Assembly (NCBI RefSeq): GCF_018991925.1
Contig: NW_024726235.1
Location: forward strand, 7,595,639 to 7,659,638
Direction of reading: 5' to 3'
Source: Homarus americanus
Lineage: Eukaryota > Arthropoda > Malacostraca > Decapoda > Nephropidae
DNA length: 64,000 nt
Position 1 is the first letter of the stretch; each line of letters opens with the position of its first letter. The notes below the pieces were generated by a model. That model searched no databases. It had not been told where the DNA came from and saw only the letters and a list, made by a program, of their open reading frames with translations. Positions 61,207 to 64,000 of this stretch are shown piece by piece. The position numbers and the translations under genes are program-made.

Positions 61207-61609
61207 CCCTCGACTAACTGGTAATTAATTGTGGTATTGTGTACAGGTGTAGCTTAATGGCCTCTCAGTAGCACCCCACCCTACCACACATAATCCTCCA
61301 TGGTCACCTCTACCTGCCTTCCTCCTCGTCTCCCTCACCAGGCGTGTGTATGACCGCCTGAGAGATACACCGTGAGAGGGCCGCTGGTGGCGTCCCTCGT
61401 CCCTGTTGAAGGGGGCAGTGCCTCCCTCATCAAGTGAGTCATGGACATGTGCGTGCGGGGAAATGGCGCACGCTGGTGCCCCTGCACCGGCCATCTTCCT
61501 CCCGCCACCGATGATAACACAATTTTACGCATTAACTATAACTCCCTCAACCCCCCTGCCCACACCCCCCCCCCACCCTGCCCCCACACCCCCCCACCCC
61601 AACACACAC
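61207..61609. other. Unique spacer ending in C-rich sequence
   Basis: Unique sequence to about 61545, then C runs (CCCCCCCCCACCC) leading into the 19-bp array. No gene is recognised. Confidence 0.5.
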
Positions 61610-62362
61610 ACGCCATCACAGCCACCCACCACCATCACAGCCACCACCAACCATCACAGCCACCCACCACCATCACAGCCACACCCACCACCATCACAGC
61701 CACCCACCACCATCACACCCACCACCACCAGCCACCCACCACCATCACAGCCACCCACCACCATCACAGCCACCCACCACCATCACAGCCACCCACCACC
61801 ATCACTGCCACCCACCACCATCACAGCCACCCACCACCATCACAGCCACCCACCACCATCACAGCCACCCACACCATCACAGCCACCCACCACCATCACA
61901 CAGAGCCACCCACCACCATCACAGCCACCCACCACCATCACACTCCACCCACCACCATCACACCCACCCACCACCATCACACACCCACCCACCACCATCA
62001 CACCACCACCACACAGCCACCCACCACCATCACAGCCACCCACCACCATCACAGCCACCCACCACACACCACACCCACCACCATCACAGCCACCCACCAC
62101 CATCACAGCCACCCACCACCATCACAGCCACCCACCACCATCACTGCCACCCACCACCACCACAGCCACCCAACCTCACCTCACCACAGCCACCCACCAC
62201 CATCACAGCCACCACCACCATCACAGCCACCCACCACCATCACAGCCACCCACCACCATCACAGCCACCCACCACCATCACAGCCACCCACCACCATCAC
62301 AGCCACCACCACCACCACAGCCACCCACCACCATCACAGCCACCCACCACCATCACAGCCAA
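61610..62362. repeat. 19-bp minisatellite, about 40 copies
   Basis: The unit is CAGCCACCCACCACCATCA. It has no plus-strand stop in any frame, which yields two overlapping frames of 316 and 322 codons with a 19-residue period (ATHHHHSHPPPSQPPTTIT). Variants mainly drop CAGC or lengthen CACA. The frames are artefacts. Confidence 0.95.
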
Positions 62363-62950
62363 TTTCCACGCTAATGTTCCTCCTGTTGTAATATCATCAG
62401 TCACTACACCCGCCCCCCATAACAACACTGCCACCATCACCCCATAACTCTGCACTACTCTGTTATGAACCCTCAGTGCTGCTCATTTCACGGGTAAAGC
62501 AGGTATAGAAATGCGTGTTTTGGGGTTGAGCCAAGGTGTGGGGACCAGGTGTGGGATCAGGTGTGGGCGAAGGACGGAACAGACAAGTGTCACATTATGT
62601 CTGTCCATCACCACCATCAATCACCATCACCACTATATCAACAATCACCATCCCTCACCACAACCACCAACTACCACCGCCCTATCCAAACCTAACCTAA
62701 CTTAACCATCACAAAAACACACACACACACACACGAGGGGGTGGGGGGGGGGCGGTCTGGGCGTCAAACACAAACAAGAAATTTCAACAGTAGGTCAGGT
62801 AGTGATCCTTGAGGGAGTCGCCGCGTCACTACCTACTGTCGTCACAATCACCAACAAACATTATTAATAACCATCGCCTATCCAACAACCATCGTCTCCC
62901 GCAATGTAATCCACCACAATCACCATCACCACTACCGAGTCATTGCCTTT
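62363..62950. other. Spacer
   Basis: Contains CACCATCACC-rich patches at 62605-62680, a short CCTAACCTAACTTAACC string at 62689-62705, a CA run at 62714-62733 and a G run near 62738-62753. No gene is recognised. Confidence 0.5.
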
Positions 62951-62954
62951 AAGC

Positions 62955-63035
62955 CTGAGGGCGCGGCAGGGCGGCGGGCGGCGTGGGCGGGGCGGCGGGC
63001 GGTGTGGGTGTGGGCGGGACGGGCGAGGCTCGGTA
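62955..63035. promoter_or_regulatory. GC-box cluster, CpG-rich
   Basis: At least three GGGCGG cores (for example GGGCGGGGCGGCGGG) lie within 80 bp, the densest CpG patch in the window. In metazoans such clusters bind Sp/KLF factors. It borders a CAC-rich array, no transcript start is visible, and simple-sequence expansion of GGCGG could also explain it. Confidence 0.25.
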
Positions 63036-63074
63036 AAGACCAGACCAACACCACCCAGGGCACTGATCCTTCCA

Positions 63075-64000
63075 CCCTCCATACTGCCTCTACCACCACC
63101 ATCACTACACACCTTTCACACCACCATCACTACACTACCTCCATCACCACACTACCACCATCACCACACTACCACCATCACCACACTACCACCATCACCA
63201 TCACTACACTACCACCACCATCACCACAGAGAAACCACCATCACCACACTACCACCATCACCACACTACCACCATCACCATCACTCACTACCACCACCAT
63301 CACCACAGAGAAACAACCATCACCACACTACCACCATCACCATACTACCACCATCACTACACTACCTCCATCCCACACTACCACCATCACCACACTACCA
63401 CCATCACCACACTACCCACCATCCCTACACTACCACCACCATCACCACACAGAAACCACCATCACCAAACTACCACCATCACCACACTACCACCATCACC
63501 CCACTACCACCATCACCACACTACCATCACTACACAACCACCACACTACCACCACCATCACCACACTACCACCATCCCACACTACCACCACCATCACCCC
63601 ACACTGCCACCATCACTACACACCACACTGCCACCACCATCACTACACTACCTCCATACTACCACCATCACCACACTACCACCACCATCACCACACTACC
63701 ACGATCACCACACTACCACCACCATCACTACACTACCACCATCACCACACACCTCCATCACCACACTACCACCATCACTACACTACCACCATCAGCACAC
63801 TACCACCATCACTCACTACCACCATCACCACACTACCACCATCACTACTATCACCATCACACACTACCATCACTACACTACCACCATCACCACACTACCA
63901 CCATCATCACACTACCACCATCACTACACTACCACCATCACCACACTACAACCAACATCACCACACTGCCACCATCACTACACTACAGCCACTATCACCA
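63075..64000. repeat. 17-bp CACCATCACCACACTAC minisatellite, open-ended
   Basis: About 50 imperfect units of CACCATCACCACACTAC with CACCATCACTACACTAC and ACCACCACCATC variants. A CACAGAGAAAC or CACAGAAAC insertion recurs at 63225, 63306 and 63450, hinting at a longer super-repeat. The array continues past the window end. Confidence 0.92.

Noticed and set aside
61406..62391. His/Pro-rich frames of 316-322 codons as metal-binding proteins
   Set aside because: Two overlapping frames of the same 19-bp repeat; composition follows from CACC-rich DNA.

Overview
The window looks like nuclear DNA of an arthropod, most likely a decapod crustacean. The clues are a 27651-27738 tract of the arthropod telomere motif (TTAGG/CCTAA), very dense CA/GT, GA and AAT microsatellites, many long minisatellites, and decayed pieces of non-LTR retrotransposons whose reverse-transcriptase C-termini resemble elements I associate with crustacean genomes. 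There are no operons, Shine-Dalgarno sites, CRISPR arrays, rRNAs or convincing tRNAs. I found no host protein-coding gene that I would defend; nearly every long open frame is a by-product of a tandem repeat that lacks stop codons.

Layout. 1-2100: mostly low-complexity sequence with one short reverse-transcriptase motif remnant. 2104-6030: two back-to-back minisatellites (29 bp and 31 bp units). 6360-14850: a mosaic of short minisatellites, microsatellites, a CCAAT-box minisatellite and an antisense non-LTR 3' end (10162-10498). 14850-17570: microsatellite-rich spacer. 17570-19545: 25-bp minisatellite. 20020-20360: an eroded second CCAAT array. 20360-25150: mostly unique spacer. 25155-27335: four simple arrays in a row. 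27651-28840: interstitial telomere tract, a promoter-like CCAAT/GC-box/RFX X-box cluster, then an antisense reverse-transcriptase relic. 30335-30750: a non-repetitive island of overlapping open frames I cannot name. 31905-32700: a sense non-LTR 3' end with an ATT tail. 33122-39535: 21-bp, 21-bp and 17-bp arrays, the last a potential G-quadruplex array of 3.1 kb. 41345-43230: 45-bp array. 44597-45220: GT/CA tracts with an inverted repeat. 45915-55850: almost 10 kb of three arrays (17, 32 and 62 bp units), including a 1133-codon frame that is repeat-derived. 58244-58408: the longest CA run. 58830-59790: 28-bp array. 59934-60805: two adjacent hAT-like miniature transposons. 61610-62362 and 63075-64000: CAC-rich arrays, the last running off the window.

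By my boundaries the larger minisatellites alone cover about 27-28 kb, over 40 percent of the window, before counting microsatellites and transposon relics. The mobile elements do not form a working system: all are 5'-truncated, frameshifted or non-autonomous. The best leads are a non-LTR family with a conserved 3' hairpin before an ATT tail, the G-quadruplex-capable array, recurring CCAAT-bearing minisatellites, and the promoter-like X-box cluster. I see no evidence of a new multi-gene system.
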